A stretch of 64,000 bases of DNA from Coenobita brevimanus (GCA_032717465.1 CM064657.1:23583848-23647847), one strand, 5' to 3'; counted from the stretch's first letter, positions 1 to 12,654 are shown. The notes: generated from the sequence alone by a model not told the origin. A program made the numbers and translations.

Positions 1-633
1 CACCAGGAGCTAAGGTTCAGGTTATAAGTGATCTTCCCAGACCTAAAAGTAGGAAAGAGCTACAAAGATTTTTGGGAATGGTAGGTTATTACAGGAGATT
101 TGTTCTTAACTTTTCTATTCTTGTATCACCACTTACAGACCTACTGAAAAGGGAGTTGAATTTGTCTGGACCGATAACTGTGAATCCTCTTTCAACAAAC
201 TTAAAGCTATTCTATTAAGTCAGCCAGTGCTCGCTGCTACTCCAAATTTTGCTAAGCCTTTTAAGATGGCTGTTGATGCAAGTGATACAGGAGCTGGGGC
301 TGTTTTGCTGCAAGAGGATGATCAGGGTATTGAACATCCCTGTATCTTATTACAGTAAGAAGTTCACTCCACCTCAAAAGAACTACCTCAACTATTGAGA
401 AAGAGCTTTTGGCCTTGATTTTGGGTTTACAGCATTTTTCATTTTATTTGTGTTCTGGTTTTGACCCCATAGTCATTTATACCGATCATAACCCACTGAA
501 ATTCCTTAGTAAGTTTAAAGATAAAAATCAGAGATTGACAAGATGGAGTCTACTTCTTCAGGAGTATTCATTAGACATACAACATGTCAAGGGGAAAGAA
601 AATGTTATTGCAGATTGCTTATCTAGACTTTAG
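1..633 (+). pseudogene. Ty3/Gypsy-type pol remnant: end of RT plus RNase H
   Basis: The three frames together give the RT connection region (FLGMVGYYRRF near bases 73-105) followed by an RNase H domain: VDASDTGAGAVLLQED near 271-318, IEKELLAL near 396-420 and YTDHNPLKFL near 478-507. These are the usual D, E and D landmarks of a Ty3/Gypsy RNase H, which removes RNA from the RNA/DNA hybrid during reverse transcription. The last part is open from 409 to a TAG at 631-633. At least three frame changes (near 150, 330 and 390) show that this copy is dead. The 5' part lies outside the window. No integrase follows the RNase H: the ORF stops 63 bases before the LTR. Either integrase was deleted, or it lies upstream of RT as in Gmr1-like elements. 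The Gypsy assignment is firm; the clade is not. Confidence 0.88.
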
Positions 634-685
634 ACAGATTGTTTTAGAGTAATAAGAAATTTCCTTTGTAAATTTCTTTTTTCTT

Positions 686-695
686 TGTGGGGAGG
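686..695 (+). promoter_or_regulatory. Polypurine-like tract (plus-strand primer) before the 3' LTR
   Basis: A G-rich run, TGTGGGGAGG, lies directly against the LTR start TGTTACA. This is the expected place and composition for the tract that primes plus-strand DNA synthesis in LTR retrotransposons. It includes two T residues, so it is not a pure purine tract. Confidence 0.6.
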
Positions 696-912
696 TGTTA
701 CATAGCCTATGATTTCATCATCCTTTGTGTAATTTTAACGCACAGTATGCTGCATGTTTGATCACGAGCGTGTTCTGCCTCAGTCCCCCCTTCTACCGTT
801 ATAGTAGAGTAAGTCGTTCTCTCTGTTGTCCAGAGCGGGATTGTCAACTCTATGTCCCCATGGCTTCATTTGCGCGTCCTTATTACAAGTTGTATCAAGC
901 TCTCCTGGCTCC

Positions 913-919
913 TATATAA
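913..919 (+). promoter_or_regulatory. Putative TATA box of the LTR promoter
   Basis: TATATAA sits in the first third of the LTR and a poly-A signal lies about 450 bp downstream, as expected for the U3/R arrangement. Transcription start would be expected near 943. This rests on motif and position only. Confidence 0.45.
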
Positions 920-1361
920 TGAGCTCAGTCTCTGCATCATTGCCACTTAGATCTGCTCCTCATTTTGTTCACATCTCTGTCCTCCCCTGTACAGATATTA
1001 TTATTGTGAGTGCTCAAGAAATCTCCAGCCATCTAGCAGCTGTGTGTAATTTGAGTATAACTGTTGTTGCATTTTTCTTGTACTGTATAGCATAAGTTTA
1101 ATTTGTAGGCCTAGTGAAGTTTTTGTAATTCGTGTGGGGTTCTTTATGTCAGTCATTTTTGATAATAGTTTGTATCTGTAATTATTTATCTGGCATTCAC
1201 TGAGTATTATCTGGTATCTCATTTTATCAGGGCTGACTTAGATAAATTTATTCTTGCTAATTTCGTGTTAATAGAGGCTATTGCAGTTAACCATATATTT
1301 AACCTGTTTTTGCCATTACATTATCCTTATGAGTCCTGAATGTTTTGTTGTTAGTTTGAGC

Positions 1362-1367
1362 ATTAAA
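1362..1367 (+). promoter_or_regulatory. Putative poly-A signal of the LTR
   Basis: ATTAAA is followed by a T-rich stretch about 115 bp before the LTR end. It would mark the end of R if the LTR promoter call is right. Confidence 0.4.
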
Positions 1368-1482
1368 CTTTAACTTGTAATTTTACCTAACTCTTTTGTT
1401 TTGAACCTGGAACTTTACGGGACAGTAGTGATTTTTAGCATTCTCACTTAAAGTGTACGTTATCTTTCTCTGTTCCGTAACA

Positions 1483-2938
1483 GTGTATAAAGGGAAGAGT
1501 GATGCCCTGGAAAGAGGAAATTATAGAGGTATAAAGCTTTTAGATCAGATAATGAAGGTAATGGAGAGAGATTTAGAAGGTATGATTAGAGAAAGAGCGA
1601 ATATTGATGCGATGCAGTTTGGGTTTATGCCAGGTAGGGGAACCACTGATGCTACATTCATTGTTCGACAGCTTCAGGAAAAATACATTGGTGGGAGAAG
1701 GATCTTTATTTTGTTTTTGTTGATTTGGAAAAGGCCTTTGACAGAGTCCCTAGAGAGGTGGTGAAATGGGCAATGAGAAAGCTTGGCTTGGAGGAGTGGC
1801 TGGTTAGGGTGGTTATGGCTATGTATGTGGGTGCTCACACCCAGGTAAGAGTGAATGGAGATTTGAGTGATGAGTTTTCCGTGAATGTTGGTGTGCATCA
1901 GGGGTCAGTCTTGAGTCCCATGTTGTTTATCATGGTACTTGAAGCCCTTTCACGTGACTTTAGAAACGGACTCCCGTGGGAGATGTTGTATGCTGATGAT
2001 TTGGTGTTGATTGCAGAGAACGAAAGGGAGGCGGAGGAAAGGTTTAGGAAGTGGAGAGATGGTAGCCTATGGGGCACAAGGGATTAAGGGTCAATGCAGA
2101 TAAAACAAAAGTGATGATATCTAGGGTTGGTGGCGGTACTGTCAAAGACGAGGGAGAGTGGCCTTGTGCAGTTTGCCACAAGGGCGTGGGAACTAATTCC
2201 ATCTTGTGCGGTGTGTGTGATAAATGGGTGCATAAGAGATGTAATGGTATCAGAGGTAGACTGCGAGATAATGCTGATTTTATGTGTACGGCGTGTCGGG
2301 GTGAGCAGGTGGAGATTGTCAGACATGAAAGGATTGAACTTGCTGGTGAATCTCTTGAGTGTGTGGAAGAGTTTTGTTATTTGGGAGACATGTTGTGTGC
2401 TGGAGGTGGGGCTGGAGCTAGCTCTGTGGCTAGGGTGAGAAGTGGTTGGAAGAAGTTCAGGGAGCTCTTGCCTCTCCTGACATTGAGAGGAGTATCCCTA
2501 CGTGCTAAGGGGTCTTTGTATGCAGCATGTGTTAGCAGTGTAATGCTGTATGGTAGTGAGACCTGGGCAGTGAAGGAGGAAGATATTCGCCGGCTCAGAC
2601 GTACAGAAATGACAATGATTAGGTGGATGTGCAGTGCGTCCCTGCGTCCAAGGCCTGGAGGGGCTGGGTTTACGATGGAAGAGTTGAGAGGTAGGATGGA
2701 ACTGGAGTGTATTGGTGTTGTGATGAGGAGAGGTAGATTGAGATGGTTTGAACATGTGGAGAGAATGGAGGTTGATAATAGGGTGAGGAAGGTGAGAAGT
2801 GTTAATATTGGGGGTGGGGTTATGAGGGGTAGACCGAGAAAGACATGGGACGAGGTCATTAAGTGTGACCTCAGGGTTAAGGGACTGAACAGGGAGGCTG
2901 CAATGGATCATGCAGCGTGGGGAGCCGCCATTAGGTGA
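1483..2938 (+). pseudogene. LINE A: reverse transcriptase C-terminal half with a PHD-type zinc finger
   Basis: This is the RT part of an APE-type non-LTR retrotransposon, which copies its RNA at a nicked genomic site. Motifs in order are VYKGK and NYRGIKLLD (1483-1540), FGFMPGRGTTDA (about 1618-1653), VDLEKAFDRVPRE (motif A, about 1719-1757), VHQGSVLSPMLF (motif B, about 1893-1928), LYADDLVLIAEN (catalytic motif C, about 1987-2022), a PHD finger (2165-2295), FCYLGDML and a GRPRKTWDEV tail. The stop is at 2936-2938. Two frame changes, near 1700 and 2060, break the ORF. The 5' half is cut off by the Gypsy LTR at 1482/1483, so the LTR element inserted into this LINE. The GRPRKTW C-terminus is common in RTE-like and related clades; I cannot fix the clade. 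Confidence 0.88.
2165..2295 (+). other. PHD-type zinc finger inside LINE A
   Basis: Eight metal ligands are present with spacing C-x2-C-x10-C-x2-C-x4-H-x2-C-x14-C-x2-C, a C4HC3 PHD pattern. The aromatic-x-H step is WVH. It lies between the palm (after YADD and the motif D-like KTKVMIS) and the FCYLG thumb region. PHD fingers commonly bind histone H3 tails, so a chromatin-targeting role is possible, but that is inference. Confidence 0.8.
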
Positions 2939-3085
2939 CCAAGGCCGACACACGCAAGCATGTTGGAGCCTTTAAAAACGAAAACGAAACGAAACGTTAT
3001 CACCATAATAATAATAATAAAAATGAAAATAATAATAATAATAGTAATAATAATAATAATTATTATTATTATTATAATCACTACA
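2939..3085 (+). repeat. LINE A 3' UTR and (AAT)n tail
   Basis: About 65 bp of unique 3' UTR (CCAAGGCCGACAC...) follow the LINE A stop. An AAT/ATT trinucleotide tail then begins near 3005. The same UTR block recurs at 40470-40535, which shows that it belongs to the element. Confidence 0.75.
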
Positions 3086-3117
3086 CCCACCATCGCCGCC
3101 GCCGCCGCCACAAATAT

Positions 3118-3182
3118 TTAGGCTATTGTTTGTGGCCACCCATTACGGGATTAAGGAGACTAGTATTTGATAGATATATCGT
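3118..3182 (+). mobile_element. LINE B 3'-terminal fragment (5'-truncated)
   Basis: TGTTTGTGGCCACCC, ACGGGATT and a GATAGATA tail match the last 60 bp of the LINE B copies at 20937-20996 and 29187-29244, with several substitutions. This is an old copy truncated to its last few dozen bases. Confidence 0.6.
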
Positions 3183-3239
3183 ATTTCTACTGTTATAAGT
3201 GGACTGTTTAACATATGAATGGCTCAGGTCTTGAGACAC

Positions 3240-3905
3240 TGAAACTGGGATTGAAAAAAGTGTGATGTTGACTAATATTGAGGGGTCGATTATCTCAAGT
3301 CTGATGTAAGATGGTGGTGTGTTGCTTGCGTATAGTGAACAGGATCTTTGCAGTTGTCAAGAGCTTTTTGAGTGACTGTGAGTAGCGTGGTTTGAAAGTT
3401 AGGGTAGATAAGATGTAATGTGATGGTTGTTGAAGGTGCAGGTGACTCTCAATGTGATGTGCTGTTGAGTACCGTGTAGAATGAATAAGTTTATTGTAAG
3501 TACCTCGGTGTATTAACAGACAAGGGAAATGTATGTTCAGTGAAGGTTGAGATTAGTGACGACGGGAAGAAAAGTGAATGGTTTATGAAGGCAGTGATAC
3601 GAAACAGGGATCTGAGTATACTGTAGAAGCTGGTAGAGGAATGCGTGAAGGTGTGTTGATGCCCTCATTACCGTATGGATGTGAGACTTTCCTGTGGCAT
3701 GGAGGCGATAAGCTATGGCTTGGCACCGGTAAATCAAGAGTAGTGTAAAAAGGACAGTTCGGGATTGTGCGTGGAGTGCATGGTGTCGATAAGATAAAAA
3801 ACAGTGTAATTTGCGAAAGGTGTAAAGTAAGAAAGTCGCTAACAGGAAGAGGATGTGCTCAGACTGTATGGTCTTGTTGAAGCAGTGAATGCAACTTAAA
3901 ACTAT
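3240..3905 (+). pseudogene. Heavily decayed RTE-like LINE, C-terminal RT region
   Basis: Pieces in different frames resemble the LINE B C-terminus: KYLG-like near 3497, FMKAVIRNRDLS near 3580-3615, LPYGCET near 3670-3690 and a CAWS block near 3770. At the nucleotide level AAGCAGTGATACGAAACAGG (3591-3610) nearly matches LINE B AAGCAGTGATAAGAAACAGG (20484-20503). Many stops and indels make it a fossil. The upstream limit is uncertain; homology is clear only from about 3490. Confidence 0.55.
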
Positions 3906-5171
3906 TATTTGGCATAAATGAACGGCCTAACTCACTAGTGCCCAGTCCTGCTGCATATGTTATTTTGCCGGAGTGGTAGCTTACTTAGCCTTCCGCCAGT
4001 CACCTGTCGTCTCGTAGTCGCGAAACTCGTAGGTCCAACCCTTGGGGTTCTCTTCTTGATTATGTCTTGAAAATGCAGTTTTTTCCCTTTGAACGAGCAC
4101 GGGGCACAGACGGGTTAAATGTTACTGACTCGCGAGGGAAGTAGCGGTACATTCAATACAGGCACGATCGAAAATTCCTCCTCATACGACCGTATTTAAG
4201 TAAGGGGAGGGGGGGAATCATAGGGATGAAACCACCTAAGTTTCTGGAAGAACTTCAGCTGTGAAATTACGATCATAATTTCTAATAAAGACCCTGCTCC
4301 TGAAACAACTACAATGGACATGTGGTATTAACCTGGAGGAGTGGGTTAGTGGGATTGAATAACTACTGATATCAGTCGTGTGTCTACACCCCCCTCCCTC
4401 CTGCAGGTATGGCTAATCGTAAGCTAATAACCTCCCACAAACAAAAATCCGGGTTACAGCCTTGCGTAGATTATTTTATAATATTTGAGGTATATAATTA
4501 AAACGGTCCTTCGCCAGTGACCTCCAGTCCTTTGACCTCAGAGTGTCCAGGCATCTCGGAATGAACGAATCTTATTTTCGCTCACTCTTGTTCAGTTTTC
4601 GAGGAAAGAGCAATTTTTTTTTTTTTTAAGCGCAATAAATGAACTCAAGGTTTCCCCTTCTTTCCTTGTAGTAAACCCTCGGTAGCTGTTGAAGTACAGT
4701 AGTTCAAAACGAAGGCTAAAGATAAGTAGGGAGGAATTGCTGCCTTCATTGTCGTGGAATGGGGCTGGACAGTTTTGGTGTGCATGTGTCGAGTTTCGGA
4801 AGGATTTGGGGGGAATGGAGATAGGTTCTGGTTCACAGTGTTCGTATATGGCCACGACGACTGACAAGACGGTATTCCCTGACTACACATGACACTGGCG
4901 ATCCCACGGGCTGCGAACTGAAGAATGTCCTGGAAATTGCTTGCACTGTTGGTGTTGTGAGCCGCCGACGAACCAGGGTACGGAGGCACCTGGATCATCT
5001 CTCACTAAATAGACGCCATTAAAAAGAAAAAGAAAAAATCGCGCTATCGCCAGACAAGTTTATTCAGCTTAGAGGAGATTTTTTTGAACTGGAGAGATTA
5101 TACATAGTCATTAATAACTCCTTCACTCTGATACGTCTGCACTGAGCCCATTAAAATCGTTGGACGGCAAT
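3905..5171. other. No recognised gene; one possible SINE relic
   Basis: A weak tRNA-like pair of boxes (CCGGAGTGGTAGC near 3969 and GGTCCAACCC near 4031) may be a SINE relic on the plus strand. The rest shows no coding or repeat structure that I can name. ORFs at 4592-4998 look like chance. Confidence 0.35.
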
Positions 5172-5541
5172 AAGAATGATTTTTTTTTTTTTTTTATGTG
5201 TCCGACTCTGGGCAAAGGCTTCAGGGCCTATATCTCGGGGGCAGTAGCCTATCCCAAGGTCCAGTAGTCCTCCAACACCTCCACGTCACCACTTCGGCGC
5301 TAACACCCACCGTCCATATTGAATACATGCTAGGGCTGTCTCATACAGGACTGGTGTATTGGTATTAGCGGGGATATTTTTACGACATGTCGGCGGGTCA
5401 TCTGGTAGATCAGGAAAGTCTGCTTTTTATGAAATTCACATCCTTAAACTGTTCCCTGCCCCAGCCGGGATTCGAACCTGGGTCCATCAGGACTGCAGGC
5501 CGCCTCTCTACCGATTCAGCCACCGCCTCCCCCAAGAATGA
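5172..5541. repeat. 8-bp target-site duplication flanking a SINE
   Basis: AAGAATGA occurs at 5172-5179 and 5534-5541, exactly at the ends of the SINE (poly-T on the left, tRNA head on the right). Confidence 0.75.
5180..5533 (-). mobile_element. tRNA-derived SINE, complete, with poly-A tail
   Basis: Read on the minus strand, the element starts with a tRNA-like head: A box GGTGGCTGAATCGG near 5523-5510 and B box GGTTCGAATCC near 5479-5469. These are internal RNA polymerase III promoter boxes. An unrelated body of about 260 bp and a run of A (T run at 5180-5195 on the plus strand) follow. It depends on LINE machinery for movement. The TSD confirms retroposition. Part of the body recurs at 7487-7590 on the plus strand. 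The ORF at 5359-5541 is chance. Confidence 0.82.
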
Positions 5542-6743
<1,202 letters not shown>

Positions 6744-7234
6744 CACGCCCTTCCCTTGTTCACAGTGCGCTCTCCTTGTAGTGTGTTCTCCTGACTCCCT
6801 GAACGTGTATCTCTTGTATTGTATTTCTAATTATAAGGACACTGCAGTTGCCTGTGCAGTAGAGCCATGCCTGAATTATTATATAATATGAATAACTTTG
6901 TGTCTTGCAAAGTCACCTTGGGTAAGAACTCTTATCAGTGAGGATGGGAGAAACCACAGCGAATATGATGCTGTTCTCACTTATAGTTTTGAATATATAC
7001 CGCACTGCGTGACTGAAGGTGGCACTTTACTCATACAACTGGTGCAAATAACTTCCATTAATGGCAGACTAAAACGAAATCTTTCATAAACGTGTTATTT
7101 TTGGGCTCATCATTACGGCAATCAGAGTATAATATTCCCTCCTTGTTTACTATGTTTTTATGAGCAGATCCCTGTAGATTTGGTAACTTAAAAGGTCAAC
7201 AGAATAATAACGTCCATCTATTAAAATTATGAAG

Positions 7235-7450
7235 CCAAAGCGGAAATTACGTGCTGAAAGACTGGGACATGATAAATAAATGATATACTGTAAGGTCTGA
7301 ACTAAAAATGCTGGACCATCGTAAAGTGAATAATAAAATGTGAATTCCGAGCTTAAAATGCAGGTCAATGATCAGGTGAATGGCACTGTATAAGTTCTGC
7401 GCTTAAACTACTTTGGCATGATAAAGTGAATGATATAGTGTAAACTCTCT
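7235..7450 (+). repeat. Degenerate minisatellite, about 50-bp unit
   Basis: AAAGTGAATGATATAGTGTAA-like and TCTGAGCTTAAAATGCTGG-like blocks alternate about four times with many substitutions. Confidence 0.6.
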
Positions 7451-7486
7451 CTATGACCATAAACTCAGCAAGAGCCTGAATGTGAG

Positions 7487-7590
7487 ACCTCCGCTAATAC
7501 CGCTGCACCAGTCCTGACAGTGACAGCCTTGCCATATATTCAATATGGACTATGGGTATTAGCGCCGACTTGTTGAACTGTGAAGAAATA
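7487..7590 (+). mobile_element. Body fragment of the same SINE family as 5180-5533
   Basis: Starting at AATACCGCTGCACCAGTCCT, about 80-100 bp match the reverse complement of 5265-5370, including TATTCAATATGGAC and TTAGCGCCGA. It lacks the tRNA head, so it is a truncated or decayed copy in the opposite orientation. Confidence 0.7.
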
Positions 7591-8631
<1,041 letters not shown>

Positions 8632-8632
8632 C

Positions 8633-8885
8633 CATTATATCTCATGAACGGCTTGACCTATCAACATGAAACCTTCAAGGTATCAAGATATGGCTAAAAT
8701 CTTGGACGAGTTCGAAAATGGGCACTCGGAGTCAAGGTCAAGGTCACCAAAATGGCTGCCAAAGGTCGTCTAGTTTTTATCGGCCGCCTTTAGCACCTTT
8801 GTATCTCCTGAACGGCTTGAGCTATCAACATGAAACTATCAGGATATCAAGATATGGCCTAAATCTTGAACTTGGCCAACAGCAT
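8633..8885 (+). repeat. Interspersed repeat with an internal duplication and a GGTCAAGGTCACC motif
   Basis: A block reading CTCATGAACGGCTTGACC, ATCAACATGAAACC, ATCAAGATATGG and AAATCTTG (8640-8703) recurs at 8808-8870. Between the two lies TCAAGGTCAAGGTCACC with AAAATGGCTGCCAA. A tandemly duplicated module next to a microsatellite suggests a mobile-element fragment, type unknown. Confidence 0.6.
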
Positions 8886-9789
8886 GTTCTGGCGAGCGAT
8901 TAGCATTCGACTCCTGAATTTTTCTTTCATTTTTTTTATTCTTGTCGACTGTAAGATCTGGTATTGTTTATGAGAGGTATGTTGTAGCGATGATATTAAT
9001 TATCAACTCTTCCAGTACAAGAAGTCTCCCCCAGCGTGAGTAAAATTTGTTTGATGGTACCAAAAGTAAATGATAAAATAAGGCTTGGACGTGAACTAAG
9101 TGAGGTTATTTTCGGCTGTTGTGGTGCTGGTTTGACCTGTGACACAATGTCCCCTCATTCCTACCTCCTCCTCACCTGACGGGGAGGAGGTGCCTAAAAT
9201 TATCTCTACCAAAACCTCTTATTTGTTTATTTATTTTACTAATGCCAGACGATTGTATTCGGCTTGGGGTAAACCTTTTGCAGTGATGGGTAATGAGAAT
9301 GCTACATCTAATCCCGCCAGTTGGAAATGTGTCTCCACAGTCGAACACAGCTGTCCGGAGGCAGGAAGATGGCATGAAAAATACGTCTTCGGAATAATGT
9401 GGATGCGGTGGAGCTTTAACCCTTTAATACCATTTTCTCTTTTTTCTTTTTCTTCTTTGTCATTTCCTTTTTCCTTTCTTTCCTCTTCTTCTTTTCTGTT
9501 TTATTTTCCTTCTTTTATTTTGTCGTTTTGATTTTTTTTTTTTTTTTTTTTTGTACCATCTGACGATTTCATGTACCTTAAGGGAGATTGGTACTTGAGG
9601 GGTCATATAAGCTAATTTTCTATTCCTTCAACAGGAGAGGTTTCCCCTAAGCTAAATAAAATAAATTCATAGCAGCAAGAGTTAGAACTAAAAGACGCCA
9701 TTTTGTCGAAGATGTTAATGGAGATTGATTCTAACCCCTTTACAACGAGAGGTCTGCCATAAGTTGAACGTGTTAGTCAGGCGGTGATG

Positions 9790-9792
<3 letters not shown>
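8886..9792. other. No recognised gene; pyrimidine tract and degenerate repeats
   Basis: There is a long T/C-rich tract at 9425-9552. Degenerate dispersed-repeat copies lie near 9630-9690 (CTAAGCTAAATAAAAT) and 9731-9780 (CTAACCCCTTTACAACGAGA). The ORF at 9139-9531 runs into the pyrimidine tract and is not credible. Confidence 0.5.

Positions 9793-9849
<57 letters not shown>
9793..9849. repeat. (TC)n microsatellite
   Basis: A pure TC dinucleotide run of about 57 bp. Confidence 0.95.
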
Positions 9850-9851
<2 letters not shown>

Positions 9852-10164
9852 TCTTCCCTGTTCAGCCCGAGTATGTCTTTATATATTCTTGCCACCTCAA
9901 GACAGTTATGTTCAGCTCTGGATAGATTTTATGAGCTGGAGATTGATATAGCCTTCATTAAGCCCAACAGTGTTTAGGGAATCCCTTAAGTTGAATAAAG
10001 TCGCCCGTACAGAGAGAGAGAAAAAAAGTTCTCATACTGACAGGGTGAATTTTTCCCTCGGGCTGCACGTCTGCCGTAGGGTCGTCGTCTGGCAGGATCG
10101 TTTTCTCGCTGGCTTTATAGGGGTTTGCTGGCACCACCCCCTTACTCTTTCACGTCTGCGTTGG
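9850..10164. other. No recognised gene
   Basis: No coding domain, repeat or RNA feature is recognisable in this stretch. Confidence 0.4.
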
Positions 10165-10300
10165 TCACATTAATATTCTTGTGTGTTATTTATACAGACG
10201 GTGTCCATATTCTAAAGATATGAATAACGTACAAGAGAATATTAGATCTGAGGTGTAATATGCAAAGTAAATAACCAAGGAAGATGTGCTGCTTTACAGC
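10165..10300. mobile_element. MITE copy M1 of the CCTTAGCGATTTA family
   Basis: The right side reads GTAATATGCAAAGTAAATAACC then AAGGAAG, the inverted form of the family terminal TTCCTTAGCGATTTA and GCATATTAC. An internal TTCTTGTGTGTTATTTATAC block matches the other copies. The left terminus is decayed. Confidence 0.5.
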
Positions 10301-11158
10301 AAACGTCACCAGCACACGAGAATACGACCCACTGTATTAAGCCAGTTGCGATCACTAATTCGATTGCACCTTCTCGAAACTGTCACAAACTAGTGGATTG
10401 CACAAACGAATTCGGTTATACTGACTCGAAACTGTGTCAGAACCAAACGAGATTTTCATAAATTTACCAGCAGTATTAAAGCGGGTTCATTTACAGTACA
10501 GTACGTTGGAATTGTGTCAGACCCTTATGAGTTCTTACCAGTCTGACCAACGGTATTCATACGGGCTGGAAGCATTGGAGTGTCTGCTCATTACTTTGAA
10601 ATCCAAGGGGATCGTGGACTGCAACAAGAGGGTAATTTCACCCTACAGTTCACTGTGCTCACTTTTCAGATGAACCTGGATTTGCAGCGACTGCTACTAC
10701 TACGAACAGTAACGGTCAGTGACACTTCTTTACTTGGCTGGGGTACCGAACCAGTGAAGTGGCACTCCAGCCTACCGTGGATTTTTGTTGATAAGTCCGT
10801 AACACCTGACGGTTCTACTCACCGCTGGGAAACCTCGAGGTCTGAGGGTTAGTTTAGCAAGGTGGCATTTGGTTTTGATGCGGTTTCGAGACAATGCCAG
10901 TGCTACTGACAGCTGTAGCTTACAAACTGATATCCAACTCTCGCCCGATATACACCTGTCACTTAATTTTATACCCGGAGTTGGCGGAGGGTTATGATTT
11001 TATAGCTGTAGTTGGCGGAGGGTTATTGCCCTTCCCCGTGAAACAACTACCGGTAACTCAAAGACAAACGGCCGTCTCTTACGGGATTACGGCGTCTGGC
11101 TCTTAATAGATAGATAAGAGCATTATCTTATACAGTATCCCTTACCTGTTGCCTGTGA
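10301..11158. other. No recognised gene
   Basis: ORFs at 10434-10852 and 10894-11106 show no recognisable domain. A short local duplication (AGTTGGCGGAGGGTTAT near 10979 and 11009) is the only structure. Confidence 0.4.
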
Positions 11159-11159
11159 C

Positions 11160-11288
11160 GTGCTGGTGTTGTGTGGCTTATCATCATGTGCTGGTGTTAT
11201 GGCTTATCATCATGTGCTGGTGTTATGGCTTATCATCATGTGCTGGTGTTATGGCTTATCATCATGTGCTGGTGTTGTGTAACATCAT
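11160..11288 (+). repeat. 26-bp minisatellite, about 5 copies
   Basis: The unit is GTGCTGGTGTTATGGC followed by TTATCATCAT. Three inner units are nearly identical and the edge units vary (GTTGTGT). Confidence 0.92.
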
Positions 11289-12341
11289 CGCTTTCTGCCT
11301 GTGAAGGGTTTATGTCGTGTGGCGTGGCACCTGCAGCCTGTTAAGGGGTTACCAACATTCTCCATTAATTCTATCAGTACGATGACGCCTTTGTTGTTCT
11401 GTACTTGCTTTTCCCTCAGTAACATTTTAGCTAGATAATGGAACCTGCATTTCCTGCGTAGCACTTCACGTGCAGCCTGAGACAGGATTAGAAACAACCC
11501 TTCACTGTACTCTCTTCTGCTCAGTAATTATATTTGGATAAATGTCAGTTACGGTAACAGTTCCTTAACACATGTGAGACTTCGAAAGAATAGAATGAGG
11601 GCCACCCTGTCAACACGTCTGAATATTACTAGCACAATTATGTAGCAAGATCTCATACTGTTTTGAGGCAGTTTCGAGGCGGTGAAAATAACTGCACGGA
11701 ATTAGTTTTGACAGTTTCGAAATGATGAAAAGGAACTACTGCCCACAGCTGTACGTGTTTCTCATAACGATGTAGCTGCTCACGTGCAGGCCATGATATG
11801 CAATGTGTGTGTGACATGATTCAGTCCCTCACGTAGCGACAGTGGCAGGTAGCGGTGATAGTGGTGGTGGTGGTGGTGATGGTGACGGCGGGGGTGGTAT
11901 CGTCACCAGCAGGGATAATCGTGGCGGTGGAGGCAGGTGGCATGACGTAACTGTGGTCGGGAGGGGTTGGGTGGGTGGCACACGGGGCAGGTCGTGAAGG
12001 CGGACACTTCAGTGGGAGGAGGAAGGATATAGGTAGCCTGGGAGGGGGCAGTTAGGTAAGAATGGTCAGGCAGGATGTGCCACAGAGGGCAGAGAACAGA
12101 AAGCTGGCCAAAGAAGGCGTGGATAGGGAAGGGGGGTTAGATAATGGTAGTTAGATAGAGTATTTAAGAGGGACAGGTTAGGAAGGTGTCCAGGGAGTGA
12201 GAGGCCGGGGCTGGGGGGTGACCAGATGATGGTGATTTAAGTACCCGCAGCGAATGACCACATAAGGATGGTCAAGTGTCTAGACAGGTATTATCCAAGG
12301 ACATGGTGGGTGGGACACTGGATAGTATAGCAGTAATTTCT
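11289..12341. other. No recognised gene; G-rich minisatellite-like stretch
   Basis: 11845-12240 is G-rich, with GGTGGT/GGTGAT runs and loose repeats of GGGCAGG-type blocks. Nothing else can be named. Confidence 0.4.

Positions 12342-12436
<95 letters not shown>
12342..12436. repeat. Compound (GA)n-(TG)n microsatellite
   Basis: GA repeats (12342-12375) pass directly into TG repeats (12379-12436). Confidence 0.95.
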
Positions 12437-12438
<2 letters not shown>

Positions 12439-12654
12439 TCGCCAGACTATAACAAGAATGTAATTAAAATTCTCCAAAGGGTCCAATGGATATTGTTCTC
12501 AACTCGTTCAGTCTGGATTTTTAAAACTAAATGTAGTTGTGTAGCGGCTGCAAGAATTAAATTGCTAAGGGTGTTAAACGTTGAGAAACTGTATTAGGGG
12601 AAGTGACAAATAAGATGAGGGACATAGGAAGATAGGTTTAGGGAGGAGGCAGGG

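Larger units (their letters stand above)
696..1482 (+). mobile_element. 3' LTR of the Gypsy-type element
   Basis: The LTR runs from TGTTACA (696) to GTAACA (1477-1482), so the ends are TG...CA with short inverted repeats. It is about 787 bp. The left boundary follows the polypurine-like tract. The right boundary falls where LINE A coding sequence resumes (VYKGK from 1483), which fixes the edge independently. A TATATAA box (913-919) and an ATTAAA poly-A signal (1362-1367) suggest a U3-R-U5 order. The ORFs inside it at 725-919 and 826-1095 look like chance. The 5' LTR and the other TSD lie left of the window. Confidence 0.8.

Noticed and set aside
9139..9531. 130-aa ORF as a gene
   Set aside because: Its C-terminal third is a Phe/Ser translation of a pyrimidine tract and the rest shows no family signature.
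11160..11288. CRISPR-like array
   Set aside because: The 26-bp units are contiguous without unique spacers, and the genome is eukaryotic.
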